Shown piece by piece: positions 63,805 through 64,000 of a stretch of DNA of 64,000 nt. The stretch is from Cyprinodon diabolis (Eukaryota; Chordata; Actinopteri; Cyprinodontiformes; Cyprinodontidae), in NCBI GenBank assembly GCA_030533445.1, contig CM060069.1:1007756-1071755 (forward strand). The letters run 5' to 3'. The translations under genes and the position numbers were made by a program. The notes under the pieces are model-generated. The model had not been told where the DNA came from, made no database searches, and worked only from the letters and a program-made list of their open reading frames with translations. The first letter of the stretch is position 1; every line of letters starts with the position of its first letter.

Positions 63805-64000
63805 ATCTCAGGTCACTTTCCAGTTCACCAGATCATCCAGTCAGATTGATTCAAAGTTTTCTATCTGAGGAAAACCAGCTGATTGCATCGACTCATTGAC
63901 TCTTCAGCAATCCCTCACACTAAGCATGCTTGTAGCGACAGTGGAGAGGAAAAACTCCCTTTGAACAGGAAGAAACCTCCAGCAGAACCAGGCTCAGTGT
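63805..64000 (-). mobile_element. Antisense L2-like LINE 3' end, cut by the window edge
   Basis: ATCTCAGGTCACTTTCCAG through ACCAGGCTCAGTGT is the reverse complement of the LINE 3' UTR, nearly identical to 48580-48780 and 53455-53650. Confidence 0.9.

Noticed and set aside
1..64000. tRNA, rRNA or snRNA genes
   Set aside because: No box A/B pairs with cloverleaf potential and no rRNA-like or snRNA-like segments were seen on reading. A covariance-model search was not possible here.

Overview
The window is vertebrate nuclear DNA, almost certainly from a ray-finned (teleost) fish. Its genes are split by GT-AG introns, and it carries L2-like LINE copies with a (TTGAA)n tail, a Tc1-like transposon, a hAT element and a Ty3/gypsy chromovirus relic, a mix typical of teleosts. 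Two host genes are recognisable, both on the plus strand. The first is mvb12b (ESCRT-I subunit MVB12B), with nine coding exons between 38517 and 47022. The second is the 5' end of an lmx1b-type LIM-homeodomain gene, with exon 1 near 61755-61878 and exon 2 at 62619-62805. From established knowledge these two genes are neighbours in other vertebrates, so the order supports both calls. The species cannot be named from sequence alone.

Layout. Positions 1-32602 are one enormous minisatellite of a 15-bp unit (about 2,170 units, open at the left edge), with higher-order repeats, recurring T-run variants and two short inverted segments. A 5'-truncated L2-like LINE (32603-34875) sits in the last units, flanked by a 10-bp target duplication. 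The final unit runs directly into a 61-codon open frame that starts like a signal peptide and ends at a good splice donor. From 35676 to 38400 lie an antisense LINE fragment, internally amplified into an 80-bp tandem array, and a degenerate Tc1 element. mvb12b follows. Its introns hold three further minisatellites: a CpG-rich 29-31-bp array, a 16/24-bp array and a 41/59-bp GACGTC array.

The interval between the genes (about 48.4-61.7 kb) is mostly transposon debris: antisense L2 3' ends, a second LINE family interrupted by an L2 fragment, a gypsy chromovirus pseudogene, a hAT element with perfect termini and an 8-bp duplication, and a further antisense LINE. In at least three places a short piece of LINE sequence has itself been tandemly amplified (80 bp, 59 bp and 42 bp). 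The locus therefore appears unusually prone to forming minisatellites.

Nothing here is a bacterial-style operon or defence system, and I see no CRISPR array, tRNA or rRNA. The most unusual objects are the 32.6-kb array and its possible origin from a signal-peptide-like exon, the repeated seeding of tandem arrays from LINE fragments, and an 18-bp repeat that multiplies the apparent exon 1 splice donor of lmx1b.
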